DNA of 64,000 nucleotides from Anaeramoeba flamelloides (GCA_027625915.1 JANTQA010000047.1:20150001-20214000); one strand, 5' to 3'; positions 23,861 to 36,732 are shown, numbered from the stretch's first letter. Translations and numbers: made by a program. The notes: generated from the sequence alone by a model not told the origin.

Positions 23861-24670
23861 AAAAAATATAAACAAATTATTAAGAAATTAAATATGTAAA
23901 AAGGAAATTAAATACCCTCCCTTCAAAATAAAACTGTTTAAGAATTCAATTTTTAATTATTTTTAATCAATAAATTTTTTTTTATTTTATAAATTTATAG
24001 AAAATGAAATCAAATACTTAAAAAAATATAAATCACAATTATTGAAAAGAGCATTACATATTTTATCCTACTGAAACTAAACTGAAAATATTTTAACTTG
24101 AAATTTTTTGCAAATAAAAATATGAACTTACGAATTTTTATTTAGTTAATAAGAAAATATAACATTTAAATAATTTTCGTAGAAAAAAAATAATGATCAA
24201 GAATAAAAAACCTCTATAAAAAAATAAAAAATTAATTTTTGAAAATAGTGAAAAAACTAAAGGTCACTTTTTTCATATTGAGATAGAATTATTTGATAAA
24301 AATATAAAAAATCTCTAAACAAAGGAAATTAACTAAATTTCTAATAGTATTTTTTTCTTTAACTAACAAAAATATTATTGTTTAAGAAAAACTATTATGA
24401 GGAAAATTTCTTTTATATTCTTCTGAGAGAAAACTGTATATTATAATTGTTTTTGAATTTGGTTAAAATATGCTATTTCTATTATTCCTTTTCCTGAATG
24501 CCCATCTTATCATAATATCTTTGCCAAATTTTCTTGAATTCTTTATCAAATAATCAACAATATAATAATAATAGAAATATTGGTTATAATATTAATTAAA
24601 ATAATTTAGAGAAATAAATAAAAAAATAATACATTGACAATAATTTAAAATATAATAATTATGTATCATC
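23861..24670. repeat. Diverged duplicated block, unit 2 copy
   Basis: Counterpart of 4671-5800 with internal deletions. A/T-rich and non-coding. Confidence 0.55.
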
Positions 24671-24695
24671 TTATATATATATATATATATATATA
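24671..24695. repeat. (TA)n microsatellite
   Basis: About 12 TA units, matching 5801-5825 in unit 1. The 4 kb LINE-bearing segment that follows the run in unit 1 is missing here. Confidence 0.85.
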
Positions 24696-25785
24696 TCTAA
24701 ATACAATTTTAAATAAAAAAAAAATTCTAAATCAATTATTTTAATTATTTTTAATTTTTTAAACTCAGTAACAAAACCATAAAATAATAACAAAATCCAA
24801 ATAAATATTTGAAAAATTAAAAATATTAAAATGAAAGAATCAGGAAAAATTTTTGATTTTTCTTGATAATAAATTTTGAATTTTATTTGAAAAATAATAA
24901 TAAATCCAAATAAAAATTATATATTCTTTTTTTCAACTCAAAAAAGTTAGGGTAGAATAAAAAAGTTGTTATTATAAATAAAGTAAAAAACGAGAATATA
25001 ATTGGCTTTACCAGGAGATTTAGCATCTCTAAAATATATTTCGAATACAAAAAAGAAGTTTTTTTTATTCAAAATAGTCATAATTTTGAACAATAAATTG
25101 TTTGTAAAAAAAAAAAAAAAACAATATAAATGTTTATAAGAACCTATACTAATAGAAAACAAACAACATTTGAATATGACAGATATCAAAAAATTAAAAA
25201 GGAATAATTTGAAAAAAAATATAAATACCTAATTTCCAAGTTAAATAGATCAAAATTATAATTTGGTATACGTTTGCCGGAGTTTTGAAGTTTTAATCTT
25301 TCACTTTATTTGTGATTTTTTTGGTTTTTTGTACAATCTTTTTTTTCTATTCTCAAAAGTATTATTTGAACTGAATATAATATTACATCATCCTTACTTT
25401 CTTAAATATATATTATTATAAAACAACGACAAATTAATTTTAATCCCAACAAATTGAATGGGTAAATAAATAACACATTTTATTTTTAATTCATTTATTT
25501 AACATTTGGGAAGATAATATAAAAATAGAGTAATTTTTTATTTTAAAATTTACTTTTGAACTTGAGAATTCTTTGATACTTTTTTTAAAATATTTTTTGC
25601 CAAATAGATTTTATAATAACTTTAAAAACATTTTTAATTATCTGAATTATTTGTAATTATGCTTATTTGTTTTTTCTTCTTTTTATGTGTATTTTTTAAC
25701 CATAATGTGTTCAATTACTCAGACTATTTTTAGAAGGAAACAACTCATTGAAAATATATTACATTAATGATAAGCGAATAGAGCA
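24696..25785. repeat. Duplicated region downstream of BTB-RRM copy 2
   Basis: Partly matches 9851-10850. It contains no supported ORF; an 80-codon minus-strand frame is low-complexity and disrupted in unit 1. Confidence 0.45.
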
Positions 25786-26058
25786 TTAATGGAAATTAAA
25801 GAATATATTAGATATTACTGATATTATCTTTATATTACAATCTTCAAATATCTTTTTAAATAAAAGAAAAAAAAAGGAATGAATTAAATTATTTCAAACC
25901 TGAATAAGATTAAAAGCATGTTGTTCATACCAAAAAGATAAAAAACCAATTGTTTTGTTTTGAGCTATTCGAAATTTGATATTTTTTATTGGTCCAAATT
26001 TTGAAAAATTTGAATAAACCCACTATTTAACCAATAAAAAGATTTAATATTTAATATT

Positions 26059-26124
<66 letters not shown>

Positions 26125-27572
26125 GGTTAGATTAGAATATAGTTTAATACATTAACAAAAACATTGAATTTATCAAAAATAAATGAGAATTTATACCTCC
26201 ATTTTTGATTTTTCAATCTTAAAATTTGATAGAAATATTTTTCTTTTCTTATATAACTTCTCAAAAATGAATTTTCCTTGACCAGTCACCTTTTTACGTA
26301 GACTTCTTTCTGCCTTTTCAGCATCTTCTTTTTTCTAAGATAATATTAAATAGTTAAAAAATAATAAAAAAATTCGTTTACAAAATTTTTTCCAAGAAAG
26401 ATATAAATTTAGATTTTTCACAAATAGACATTTTAAATATCGACATAAAAATGTATTGAAAAGAGTAAAAAAAAAAAAAAAAACGTATGATTTTACATAG
26501 TATTTAATATAATATTTGGATATTTTTGGATCATATCTGAAAGCTTGTAAGTCTCCATATTTTTCTAGTTCTTTCTTAATGGCATCTTTTTCCAAATTTC
26601 CTGTATAAATAATAAACCTCGCTGCTTTATGAGTTCCATACTTTTTGAGAATTGATTAAAAGAATTTTAAATTATAAAAAATTAAGTTAATTTAAAATAC
26701 CAATATTAATAAATTTCAGAATCAGTAAATATCAATTGTTTATATTTAAGAAATATAAATAAAAAAAATTTTCATCAAATAAATTATCAGATGATTAACT
26801 TATCAATATGTTATTAAAAAGAATTTACCTGTTTACAGAAATTTTTTAATATATATGGAATACTTGATTTTTTATTCATTTGAAAATATTCTATTGCATC
26901 TCTTAATTGTTCGTTTGCATTATAATGTTTATCTATATCCATTGGGTCAATGACTCCTAGATAAAAATATTTGATCAATATTTCCAATGTTTCATCATCA
27001 AATCTTTGATCTATTTCTAAAGTTTTTGTATTTTCTTCCATGATATTAAAGAGTTCTCTAAATAACTCTGAACGAACAAGAAGTATAAATTTATGAACAG
27101 GTATTTGAACTTTATTATGTGAAATCAATACAAAATCATTTGTTTCATTCCTTGTGAGATATAGTTTATTCAAATCCAAAGCTAATGTTTTTTTCTGATA
27201 ATCATCAATATCAAGTAAAAACAAGATTTCTTTTGTTTTACTATTATCGTCTTTGATTTTATCAGAATAAATCCAGTTAAAAAAATCTTCAATTTCTGTT
27301 TTTGAATAATTCTCTAAAACCTTTTGAATTTCTTCAACTGATTTTCCAATACGCAACTCAAGAATAAATTTATGAACATGTAGATCTTTGATTGTAACAT
27401 CTGTGTGCTTGCCACTTTTGTAAATGCTTTCAAAATCATTTGAATAAGTATTAGAATAAGAATACATAAATCTTTCAATTTGAAATTGCTTAAAATCATA
27501 TCTTTTAAAACTGTTGATAGACTTTCGATACATTTCCCGAGAAAATCTTTCTTTTGTAACACCACAACTATC
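25786..27572 (-). CDS. BTB-BTB-RRM-RRM protein, copy 2 (open frame)
   Basis: Exons read on the minus strand: 26829-27572, 26497-26640, 26197-26334 and 25900-26022. All join in phase 0 across GT-AG introns of 137 to 188 bases. A possible last exon at 25786-25851 ends in TAA, but its 48-base intron is unusually short. The first exon holds a degenerate BTB (HTDVTIKDLHVHKFILELR...FNWIYS) and a full BTB/POZ (NDFVLISHNKVQIPVHKFIL...YFYLGVID). BTB domains dimerise and often bind cullin-3. The later exons encode two RNA-recognition motifs: RRM1 with FIIYTGNL and YYIKYYKKEDAEKAE, and RRM2 with KIFLSNF, SKFGPIKNIKF and TIGFLSFW, the latter crossing a splice junction. The Met at 27531-27533 may be the start, but the frame stays open to an acceptor at 27573, so an upstream exon is possible. 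BTB with RRM in one protein is unusual. Confidence 0.7.
26058..26124. repeat. (AAT)n microsatellite in an intron
   Basis: More than 20 uninterrupted AAT/TAA units inside the intron between exons 3 and 4 of BTB-RRM copy 2. The unit 1 equivalent is shorter and mixed with GAA repeats. Confidence 0.9.
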
Positions 27573-28137
27573 CTATATATAGATATATAGATATATAAAT
27601 ATTAGTTATCAATCAAATAAATATTAAAATGTGCTTCTTTCACAAATGAACTAATTTTTCCTTATTTTTTCTTTTACTTCCACTGAATTCCAAAACCTTG
27701 AAATTATGAATGAGAAATGAAAAAAGTAACAATAATTCAATTAAAAACATTGAGAAACATGGGATATGCTTTTTCTTTTTTAATTTGAGATTTTCTAAAA
27801 ACTTACAATGAAAATATATATTTTGTTACTTTCCAAATATCTAAATAGTTATTCATACACAACATCCCATTATTAAATGACTTAAAGGAGTTTATTTCTC
27901 TTTTTATTGTACTTACCTTTTAATAATCTTCAGAAAAAAACAAAACAAGATACCTTTGGAAATATTTAGACAGATGATTGTTATTATTCAAATTACAAAA
28001 AAATAAAAAAATCATAAAATTATTGCAAGAAAATAAAAAAAAAAATCAAAAGGATTTGGAGATAAAAGGGAAATGAGAAAAAAAGATCTACATAAATATT
28101 AATTAGGAACCTTACTGAAGACAAAAAGTAAGATCTA
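27573..28137. other. Region upstream of BTB-RRM copy 2
   Basis: Matches 12639-13180 with moderate divergence. No upstream exon was recognised; the short frame at 28020-28202 spans the edge of element T4 and is not credible. Confidence 0.45.
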
Positions 28138-28141
28138 TTAA

Positions 28142-29336
28142 GGGGGTAAGTACATTTTTCATTTTTTGAGTGCCACCATTTATGTGAAACTGAATTTTTC
28201 AAATCATTTCTTTAGCCAAATACATTGATATTTCCATAAATACTAGAGTGGGATATATCCTAGTAGAAGATATTTTTATAACAACAAAAAAACGCAAATC
28301 AAAAAAATAAAAAAATTGATCAAAAAAAAAATAAATAAAAATCATTTATTTTTTGATCTTATCTATAACCTTTGATACAATTACTTATTCTTTATTTGGT
28401 TTTATTTTTAATTCTGGACGGGAAAATAGTTTTATTTGGAAAATTTTTGAAAAACAAATTACTGTTAATTTCTAAAGAATTTCCAAAATGAATTTAAAAA
28501 TCCCTATTTTCATATAGGTCCTCTAATTCTAGTTTTAGTTCAGAAAATCAGAGATTTTTTTAATTCTTCTTGAGAATGAGAGTTTATTGGACAAATTTAT
28601 TTAATTTTATAATCTTTTCTTTCCTTTAAAATGAGTACTCAAATAAATTCTGAAACTGATAAAAAATTATTATTGAATTTTTCAATTATTTTGATTTGAA
28701 TCTTTTGTAACTATAAATTTGATTCCAAGAATTCAACCCCTTTATTTTAATTTTTGAAATAGTATTCTTTGTTTTGGATTTGTTTGATAAAAATATTTTA
28801 TAAAAGAATTTTGAAATCAAATTCGTAACAAAAGGTTTTTTAAAATAATAATAAATAGTAATGGGGCTAGAAATTCAAGGAAAAAAATAATTTGCATTCA
28901 TACAAATTAAGAAGATAAAGAAAACCAATCTTCGAAAATAGGTTTTTATCGGTTTTTTTTTTTTCATTCTTTGGATTTCAACAAATTTATTTGGAATGGT
29001 GATCTTTCGTGTTTGGTCTTCTAAAAGAAAATATTTGTTTCAAATGCACACCCTTCCAGGTATATTGTTTTGGTTTACTGTTTGATTAATTTCAATCGTT
29101 CGTATAAACACATTTCTAGATCCAAAACTAAATTTAATAAAACTAAAAAATTTCATCAAAAAAAATGTTCAAAAAATTTAAGATTCAACTCTGAATTACT
29201 TTGATTCTTTTCACGAATAGACTAGTGGATGGTTTTTTGGTTCAAAGGTTTCAATATCTGGTGGCACCAGATATTCTTTTTTTCAGTAGTGTTCACACAA
29301 TTAAAATTTTTCAAAATGGGAAAATGTACTTACATC
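28142..29336. mobile_element. TTAA-flanked element T4, unit 2 only
   Basis: The left flank is TTAA at 28138-28141 and the right flank CTAA at 29337-29340. Inverted ends read GGGGGTAAGTACATTTTTCA and the inverse of GGATGTAAGTACATTTTCCC. The same place in unit 1 (about 13180) is an uninterrupted TTAA, so this 1195-base element jumped after the duplication. Near the right end there is a palindrome, aatatctggtggcaccagat. No ORF longer than chance was found inside. Confidence 0.8.
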
Positions 29337-29434
29337 CTAAATAAAAGAAAAAAATAAATTAACACAAAATTTGTCTTTTTAATACTATAGCTGTTTTAAA
29401 AAAGTGTGATCCAAAATTTGCTAAAAAAAATTGA

Positions 29435-29980
29435 CTATTTCTTGATGGAAGAAGTGTAAATTTTACTCTAAATATCCTTTTACAAAATTTCCTTATTGGT
29501 AATTTAAGCTTAAAAATCCTAGATTTCACGATTTTTCAAGGAAAAGACATACCTAAATTTTTTTATGTTTAAAAAGCAAAAGCATAAAATTGAAAAGGAA
29601 AAAGGAAAAAAAAAAAAGAAAAACGGGTTTATAAAGAGTAATTGGTAAAAAGTCATCAAAAAAAAAACCAATACTATCTGTAATTAAGGACTCCCAAAAT
29701 CACAGCCACGATACTTTTGGTTAACTTAATAATTTCATAATTGATCATGAATGTTCACTTGTGGATCATTGTTGTTTTAGTGTTTTTATTTCATTTTTTT
29801 TTTTGATCTGATTTGCTTTTAACCTTTGGTCATTTTTAGCCTTTTGCTTTTTTGTTTTCAAGTTAATCACACTTTCGTATTTCATAGTCACAGTATTAGC
29901 AAGTAACAAATTGATCTTTTTCCTTTTAAATTCTTCTTCCCAATATAAAAAAGTTTTAACCAGTGGAAAAATGGGCAAAA
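29435..29980 (-). mobile_element. LINE 3'-end fragment, unit 2
   Basis: Read on the minus strand it encodes a diverged LINE C-terminus: FPLVKTFLYWEEEFKRKKIN (in a frame at 29766-30008), then IIKLTKSIVAVILGVLN, and at the end FKLKLPIRKF...RVKFTLLP. It is flanked by aaattgactattt copies, the same site as the LINE fragment at 13305-13566 in unit 1, but the sequence belongs to a different subfamily that matches 37195-37730. Frames are broken and no full domain remains. Confidence 0.7.
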
Positions 29981-30122
29981 ATAAAAAATTGACTATTTTT
30001 GTTATCACTAAAAGAACTCATTGGATTTCAATAAAAAAGAAGATCCAAATTGTTTTTGTTGATTTGATTGAAAAATCATCTAATGAATTATTCTTTAATG
30101 TTAATTTATTTTTTCTCTATAA

Positions 30123-30810
30123 GGGTCTAGCCATTACACTTAAAAATAAATTTTCTCAAATGGATAAAAAAAAATTTGTAATTTTTATGTCTAATGACAA
30201 TTCAAACCAAAAACCAATATATGAGGTGTGAGTGATCGACAAAAATCAACAATCAAAAAAGAGGACATTTTGAGAAAAAAGCGCTAAAAACCAACACTCA
30301 ATTTCAAATTATAATGTTTTAAAATAAATCAGTTTGAATACAATTGTGTCAATTTAGAGATGTCGATCTTTATCCCTTTTTGAGATCTCAAAGATTTGTT
30401 TTTTTCATTTTTTTCTATTTCTCAAATGAGTTATCTTATTTCACAGGAATCTTAAAATAACCTAATTTGTCAAATATAGAGGGTTACAAAATCACCAAAA
30501 ATTGGATTAAATTAAATCAAATTGATTAATTACTTTTAGAAAACAATTTATGTTAAATTGAAGAAATTTAACTCTTTGGAAATATACAAAAAGAAACAAT
30601 TGTATTTTTTAAAAATTTGATTTTTTTGAAATTGAGATTGCTTTTTCAACTTTTTTTTTTTGTTGGTTTTTTTGTTAAAGAGATCCTCTTTAAATTTTTT
30701 TTTTGTTATTTGAATTGGATCCAACAAAAATAGTGCAATTTGCTAATACACTTTTTGGTTTTAAGTCACTTCTTGAGTATTGAAAAAATACATGATTAAT
30801 GAGTAGACCT
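30123..30810. mobile_element. TTAA-flanked element T2, unit 2 copy
   Basis: Orthologous by position to 13712-14389. Ends GGGTCTAGCCATTACACTT and the inverse of GGTCTACTCATTAATC, with TTAA surviving on the right. Divergence from the unit 1 copy is clearly greater than that of the neighbouring coding exons. Confidence 0.8.
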
Positions 30811-31224
30811 TTAAATTCAAAGATAAACAACATTACCGTTGTGGAAAAAAAGTGAAACACTGCTTTTAATTGGGAACTTTAAGAGAACCTGAAAATGAAA
30901 AGTAAAGATCAATTAAAAAAAAGAATAAATAAAAAAATACAAAATGAAGGATTTAACACCTTAACAGTTTTTTTAATACTATCTTTTGGGAGGTGCTTTA
31001 CTTTGATTGATCAATTATTAAAAATTTGTTCAAAAAATTGACTATTTTTACGATCTCCAAAGCAACAAGAACAATTTCGATATATCAATGTAGATTTAAA
31101 TTGGATTTGTTGGTTTAATTGAAAATAATATAATGGGTTATTATTTGAAGTTCATTGGTTTTTTCTTTTTATTGATTTTAATTTTCATTTTCAGTAATGT
31201 TCCCAATGAAGAACCGTGTTTAAC
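30811..31224. repeat. Local third copy of the gene-flanking segment, unit 2 only
   Basis: About 370 bases (from near 30840) resemble 13140-13705 and the matching unit 2 flank, but here aaaaattgactatttttacg (about 31029) is uninterrupted. It therefore represents the empty site of the LINE insertions. It is absent from the same place in unit 1 (around 14400). Confidence 0.55.
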
Positions 31225-32025
31225 TTTTATTCCAAAACCGTTAACTTTTTTTTAATTTAGAAAATTTCTGTAAATTTGGTTTTTTGTTGATAAAAGTGGC
31301 ACGTAAGGTTTTCTTTTTCCAGAATATGAAATTAAAAAAAAAAATTCAGGAAATTTTCATTTAATTTCTTTATTTAAAAAAAAAACTAGGCTCTCTTGAT
31401 ACAATGTTTTACTTTACTAATTTGAATTGGGAGGGGGTTAGTTAATCATTTCTCTTAAAAATATAATCCAATTCATACATTGGGTGGGGGAATATTCCAG
31501 TTATCATCCAGTTTGGATTTTGTTGAATAGTAAAAAAGATTACAGACCAACCAAACAATTTCTCAAACGAATTGTTGATTTTATAATGTTTGACCGAAGT
31601 ACAATTTTAAAATAAATCTGAGAAACTTTTTGTGAAAATTAAAAATATTACAAAAGAATATACTTAAAGAGATTTGAAAATAAAATTCAGATTGTAAAGT
31701 TTGATATTTTACTACTGTTCTATTATTAGTTCTTGAAAAAAAAATAATATATTCATCTTGTAATTACTTTGATTCTTATAGCACATTTAAACAATATTTG
31801 AAAAACAGAAAAATTGAAAAAAAGAAAAAATAAAAAAATGAAAAAATACCAACTTTTTGTATGATATAAATAATATAATATTTCAAAAAGAAGTTTAATT
31901 TGATAAATATTAAAATTATAAATAAAAAAATAAATTTAACATACAGATTTAGTTTAAATTAGATAAAAAGCTTTTCTTATAGAAATAATATAAAAAAGAA
32001 ATTTAATATAAAAATGTAGACTTAC
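31225..32025. other. Downstream region of ankyrin gene copy 2
   Basis: Matches 14400-15179. It presumably holds the last exon(s) of the ankyrin gene after the donor at 32024-32025, but none could be placed. Confidence 0.4.
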
Positions 32026-35000
32026 TTTAGTAATGGGAGATTCAGCACCATAATTCAGTAACATTTGAATTATTAATATTTTGTTTTTTTTTGAGTATTT
32101 ATTAGATTTCTGAACTATATCAACTAGATACTATTTTTTTAAAAAATTTGTAAAAAATAAAAATAAACAAATCAAACTAAAGTAACTATAAATATTTTAA
32201 AAAAACAAATTAAAAATGAATACTCTTTGCAAAAAACTAGTTTTGACATATGCACCAGAAACCAATATTTTTTGAATCCAATTAAATCCAAGACCTTTTA
32301 CTAACAAAATTAATATTGGATAACATTCTTGATAAGTCTTACGAAAAGTTTCAATCTTATATGGTACTAGGATTTTTGTATTGACATCTGCACCATTATC
32401 AAGTAAAGTTTTGAATAAATTGAAATCTGAAAAAGAATAGCGAAATAAATGCTCAAGTGCTGATTTTTTTGCTTGTAGATTTTAGGTTTAGTGAACATTT
32501 TAGTATTAATAGTCTTTGAAATATTTCAAAACCAAAATGATGATATACCTTGGAAAAATAATAAAGAGGATTCCTTCCCTTTTTGTCAGGTAAATTAAAA
32601 TCAATTTTTAAAGATAAAACATAATTTAAAAATTCTGAATCTTTGAAAGAACCAACAAATAAATGATACCAAAGGTTTTTTTTTTTAATAATAATATCAT
32701 TTGGGTGGACTCCAAGCTTCAAAAAGTGTTTAATATAAGATAAATCATTCCAATGATTGTTCTGAAAAAAAATTTTCAATTGGAGTTTTCTGATCTTTAT
32801 CTTTCAACATTATATCAGCACCATTTTCAATGAATAGTGTTAATAATGGAATTGGATTGTTAAGGTTTTGTTGACAGATTCTATGAAGTGGGGTTTCTGA
32901 TTGAATATTAATTAAATTGATATTTAAATTACTGAGATTATTATGGTCTAATTTATAATTTTCTGTATCCAAACTTGATTTTTCAACTTTTTTATCCAAC
33001 TTTTCTTTCTTTTTTTCATTATTTATTTCTTTTTCATTATTTTTTGAATTATTTTCTTCTTTTTGAATTTCGATTACATTAGTTTTTCGAATAGTTATTT
33101 CCTGATCATGTGTAGAAAATTCTTTTTCAAATTGAATATTATCCTTTTTTTGATTCTTATCACTTTTAGTTTCTATTTCTTTTTTGATTTCAATTTCATT
33201 TTTATTTTGATTTTGTATTTTACTAGAATTTAGTATGAGAATTAGAAATTTTATAAGATCAAAGTTATCTTCTGGGTTATTACAGAGTAAGTGTATTATG
33301 GAATTTCCTTTATTGTCCATTTCATATAATTTTCCTCCTTTATCAATCCATATTTTGATTATTTCAATTGGTATATTTCTCATTTTACAAATCAAATGTA
33401 AGGCATTTTGATTTTTTGAATTTTTAACTGAAAATGAATTATAATTATTTTTCAAAATAGTAATAATTTGAATTAATTTTGGTTTAAAAGATACAAACAA
33501 GTGAAATAAAGTTCCATAATTGTTAATTTTGAGATTTGAATTCGTCCCATTTTGAAAAAACTTGTAAACTATTGATCCTGAGTGTCCATTTGTATTCTTG
33601 AGATAGTATAAAATAGGTTGTTGCTTCTTCATATCCTCTTGATTAAAATCTGAAATGAATTCAAAAAGATATTCAATGAGTGTATTATCAGCCTTTAAAC
33701 AGAGTATGTGGAATGGTGATACCCCTTCATTATTTTGTTCATGGTAAAGTGTTCTATCAATTTTGTTGATCCAATCAAGAAACATTTTAAAATTGTAAAT
33801 CTTTGCACAATTTTTAGAGAGAATATGTAAAATAGTGTTACCTTTTGGGTCTTTAAAAGTGAGTTTGTTGTCTAACTTTGATGACAATTCTCGAATGAAA
33901 TTGATCACAATACTGGAATCGATACATTTTGAAATTAACAAAAATAATTTTTTATAAACATTTAAATTCTCTTCAGAAAAAAGTTGAGCCTTGAGGATAC
34001 AAATACACTCTTCTTTTGAAATTTTTTTTTTATGATCCAAATAAATTTCAATTCCCTCTTTGTTTGAGTTATCTTTTAAATAACATTTCTTTTTATGTTG
34101 TAAAAATGGTTTATTAATCATGTCAGTAAATGGCCCTTCCAGGTTGGAACACAAAATATGAAATGCAGTTTGTTGTAATGTATTGTAAGTTCCTAAATCT
34201 ATACCAGAATCTAATAACAATTTAATTTCTGAGATATATTTTTCTGGATTTTTACACAAATAATGTAAACAAGTTGAATTTGTTTTTGAAGTAACAACAT
34301 TTAAATCTATATCACGTTTTAAAAAAGCCTTTATAATTGTGGTCAATGAACTATTTCTGTAGTAAAAACAGAGTAAAAGATAATTTCCCATTGTTCTTGA
34401 GTCCAATCCCAATTTCTTTTTTGAGTTTAACATTAAAAGTATTGATTTGATTGTATAATTTTTTTCTGTTGAATTTTCATTGTATTTTCCAGATTCAATC
34501 ATCTTTTGAAATGGTAATTTTCTATTTTTAAATTTTTGATCTAAATTAATATCATGTTGAATAAATAATTTCAAATACTTATATCCCACACGATTTATTG
34601 TGGAAGAGCAAAGCATTTCAATCACATAACCATTTTGCTTTGAGATGGCATTTAGATCGATTCCTTTAGTAATCAAATACTTTAAAAATTTAATATTAGA
34701 TTGAAAAGAATTGCTAGAAGGGCTATAAGAAGAAGAATAAGAATAAAATGATGAGACTCTCATAGTTGACAGAGAAGTGTCTTTACCATAATTATATTTG
34801 AAAAAATAATGCAAAGAATTGTTATCATATTTATCTTTCCAATTAATGTCCAACCCATTTTCTAAAAATAATGATAAAAGAGAACACATGTCACTATCAA
34901 TTTCAGAAATATACTTTTTTAAGAAAATTTCAAAAGGTGTTTTGTGTTTGTCATTTGAAATATTGGGATCAGCACCATTTTTAAAAAGAGTTATTAAGAA

Positions 35001-35666
35001 CATCTTCAGAGTTGAATTTGAAGCACATTTGTAATTTTGAAGAAAAGTCATAAATGAATTATTCCCCTGTTTATCTTGTAGATTGACATTGGCACCCATA
35101 AGAAAAAATTGTTGGAGACACTCAATCAATTTAACATAATCGTTAATTTCAGAACTTTTTTGAATTGTTTGGAAATAATTTAAAAATGGTGTTTCACCTT
35201 TGTTATTTATTTCATTTGGATTCAAACCTCGTTTGAGTAAAAGTGTTATACATTGTGATTGTGTTGATTTCGATTGACAATATAAATGTAAGCAAGTGTC
35301 ATTATGAGAATTAGTAATCTTGTGATCTGCTCCATAATCTAGAAACAATTCAATGATCGAATCAAATCCTTCAATTGCCTGATCACATTTGTTTTTCCTC
35401 CAGCAAAATAATTCTTGAAATGTTGTTTGGTTTGATTTATTTCTAATTTTGATATCACTCCCCCCTAAAATCAAAATTTTGATGCCTTGTACCAGATCTG
35501 TTGGCTGACCATTACGAATAAATAGATGCAGTGGTGTATCTCCATTTTCGTCCTGTGTGTTAATAGCACCTCGGTTCTTTAAGCATTTGTCAATTAGGTT
35601 TTTTATTCTTCCTTTTGAACAGTATTTATTCAAAGTTAGGTCAATTTTTACTTTGGTGGTATTCAT
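32026..35666 (-). CDS. Large ankyrin-repeat protein, copy 2
   Basis: Long exon 32224-35666, then an intron of 93 bases and an exon 32026-32130 (35 codons, ending GAESPITK before GTAAGT). The first 973 codons are open. Ankyrin repeats begin near residue 39 (ENGDTPLHLFIRNG) and continue throughout (TCLHLYCQS, SPFHILCLKAD, LFHLFVSF, ALHLICKM, IIHLLCNN), with a Ser/Tyr-rich insert near residue 310 and a Lys/Glu/Asn-rich linker near residues 800-900. The protein is probably a scaffold; no enzyme domain is visible. Two single-base homopolymer extensions (an A run near 32770 and a T run near 32465) shift the frame late in the exon. Copy 1 is in frame at both points, and the original exon would be 1147 codons. 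The 3' end is unresolved. Confidence 0.75.
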
Positions 35667-36300
35667 TATGTTATCTTTTAATAAAATAAAATTATAAATA
35701 TTTTAGAAACAATAAAAATTAGAGATAATTAAAAAAAAATAAATTTTTATCATTTGTGTATTTATTAATTTGATAGATAAGTTTTGGAGTTGATATTTTA
35801 GAATACTAAGTTCGTATTTATGAACAGTTTTATTTGGCAAAAATGTTTCTTTTTGATCCTTTTTAATATTAAAATATATATTCAATCAAATTTTTGTATT
35901 CAAAAATTTTGAACTTTGCCAACAAATTTCTGTTTTACTTTTTCCTTTATTGTTGGAGTTCCAAAATTTCTGTTTTAAAATTATGTTTTAGAATTGAAAA
36001 TAAAGTAATCTTGATCAAATACAATTTTAAACTAAATTTTATCTTGTTTACCAATAATCAAAAATAGACATTTATTTTTCATCAGGAGTTGATTTATAAA
36101 CTATTTTTTCTTTTAAAATTTTAAAAAATTTGATTGTAAGTAGAAAAAAAAATCCTTTTCCTTCTTTTACAAAAAACGCTCTCAAATAAAGAAAACAATC
36201 AATTCTAAAAAAAAAACAACATTGAATTATTCAACGGTTTTTAATAATTAATTTTTTTTCTTAAATTTTTGATCGCATGATCCAAACAAAATCAATTCAT
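35667..36300. other. Upstream region of ankyrin gene copy 2
   Basis: Matches 18826-19465 with many substitutions. The start codon context (aaagataacataATG on the minus strand) is kept in both copies. Homology to unit 1 ends near 36300. Confidence 0.5.
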
Positions 36301-36732
36301 TTGAATTATTGGTTGTTTATTTTTTAAAAATTCTTTTTTTTGTTTCGAAAAAGCCAATAAATTTCATGAGAAAAGTTATTAATGGAATTTGAATAAAAAA
36401 GCAAAACGTTTGGTGAATTTTACTTTTTTTTTTTACAAATTAATAGATATTTCAATGAAAGAAACTGTAGTTTGTGACCGACATTTGGAAAAAGTAAAAT
36501 AAAAAAGTATTCAAAATTAATCCTCATTTTTTGAGCAAATACAAGTATTTAAACATAAAGTCATAAAATATGATCCAGGGTTTTGAAAAAATAATGTAGA
36601 TTTTCCATACTTATATTTGTCTCACCTTTGTGATTTCTAATAGTTCAAATTTACAATTTTTTCGGATTTTTAACTCTTTTTGACTATTGGTATGAAATCC
36701 TAAAATTTCCTAAAATGTATGGAAATATTCCA
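36301..36732. other. Spacer after unit 2
   Basis: A/T-rich, no ORF. It would be expected also to the left of the window if the array continues there. Confidence 0.4.

Noticed and set aside
29230-29280. tRNA-like hint (ggttcaaagg, then tggtggcacca)
   Set aside because: No acceptor stem or D-arm could be formed; the sequence is part of a palindrome within T4.
18862-35885. Upstream frame of 60 codons before both ankyrin genes
   Set aside because: The first halves differ strongly between the units, so there is no sign of protein-level conservation.
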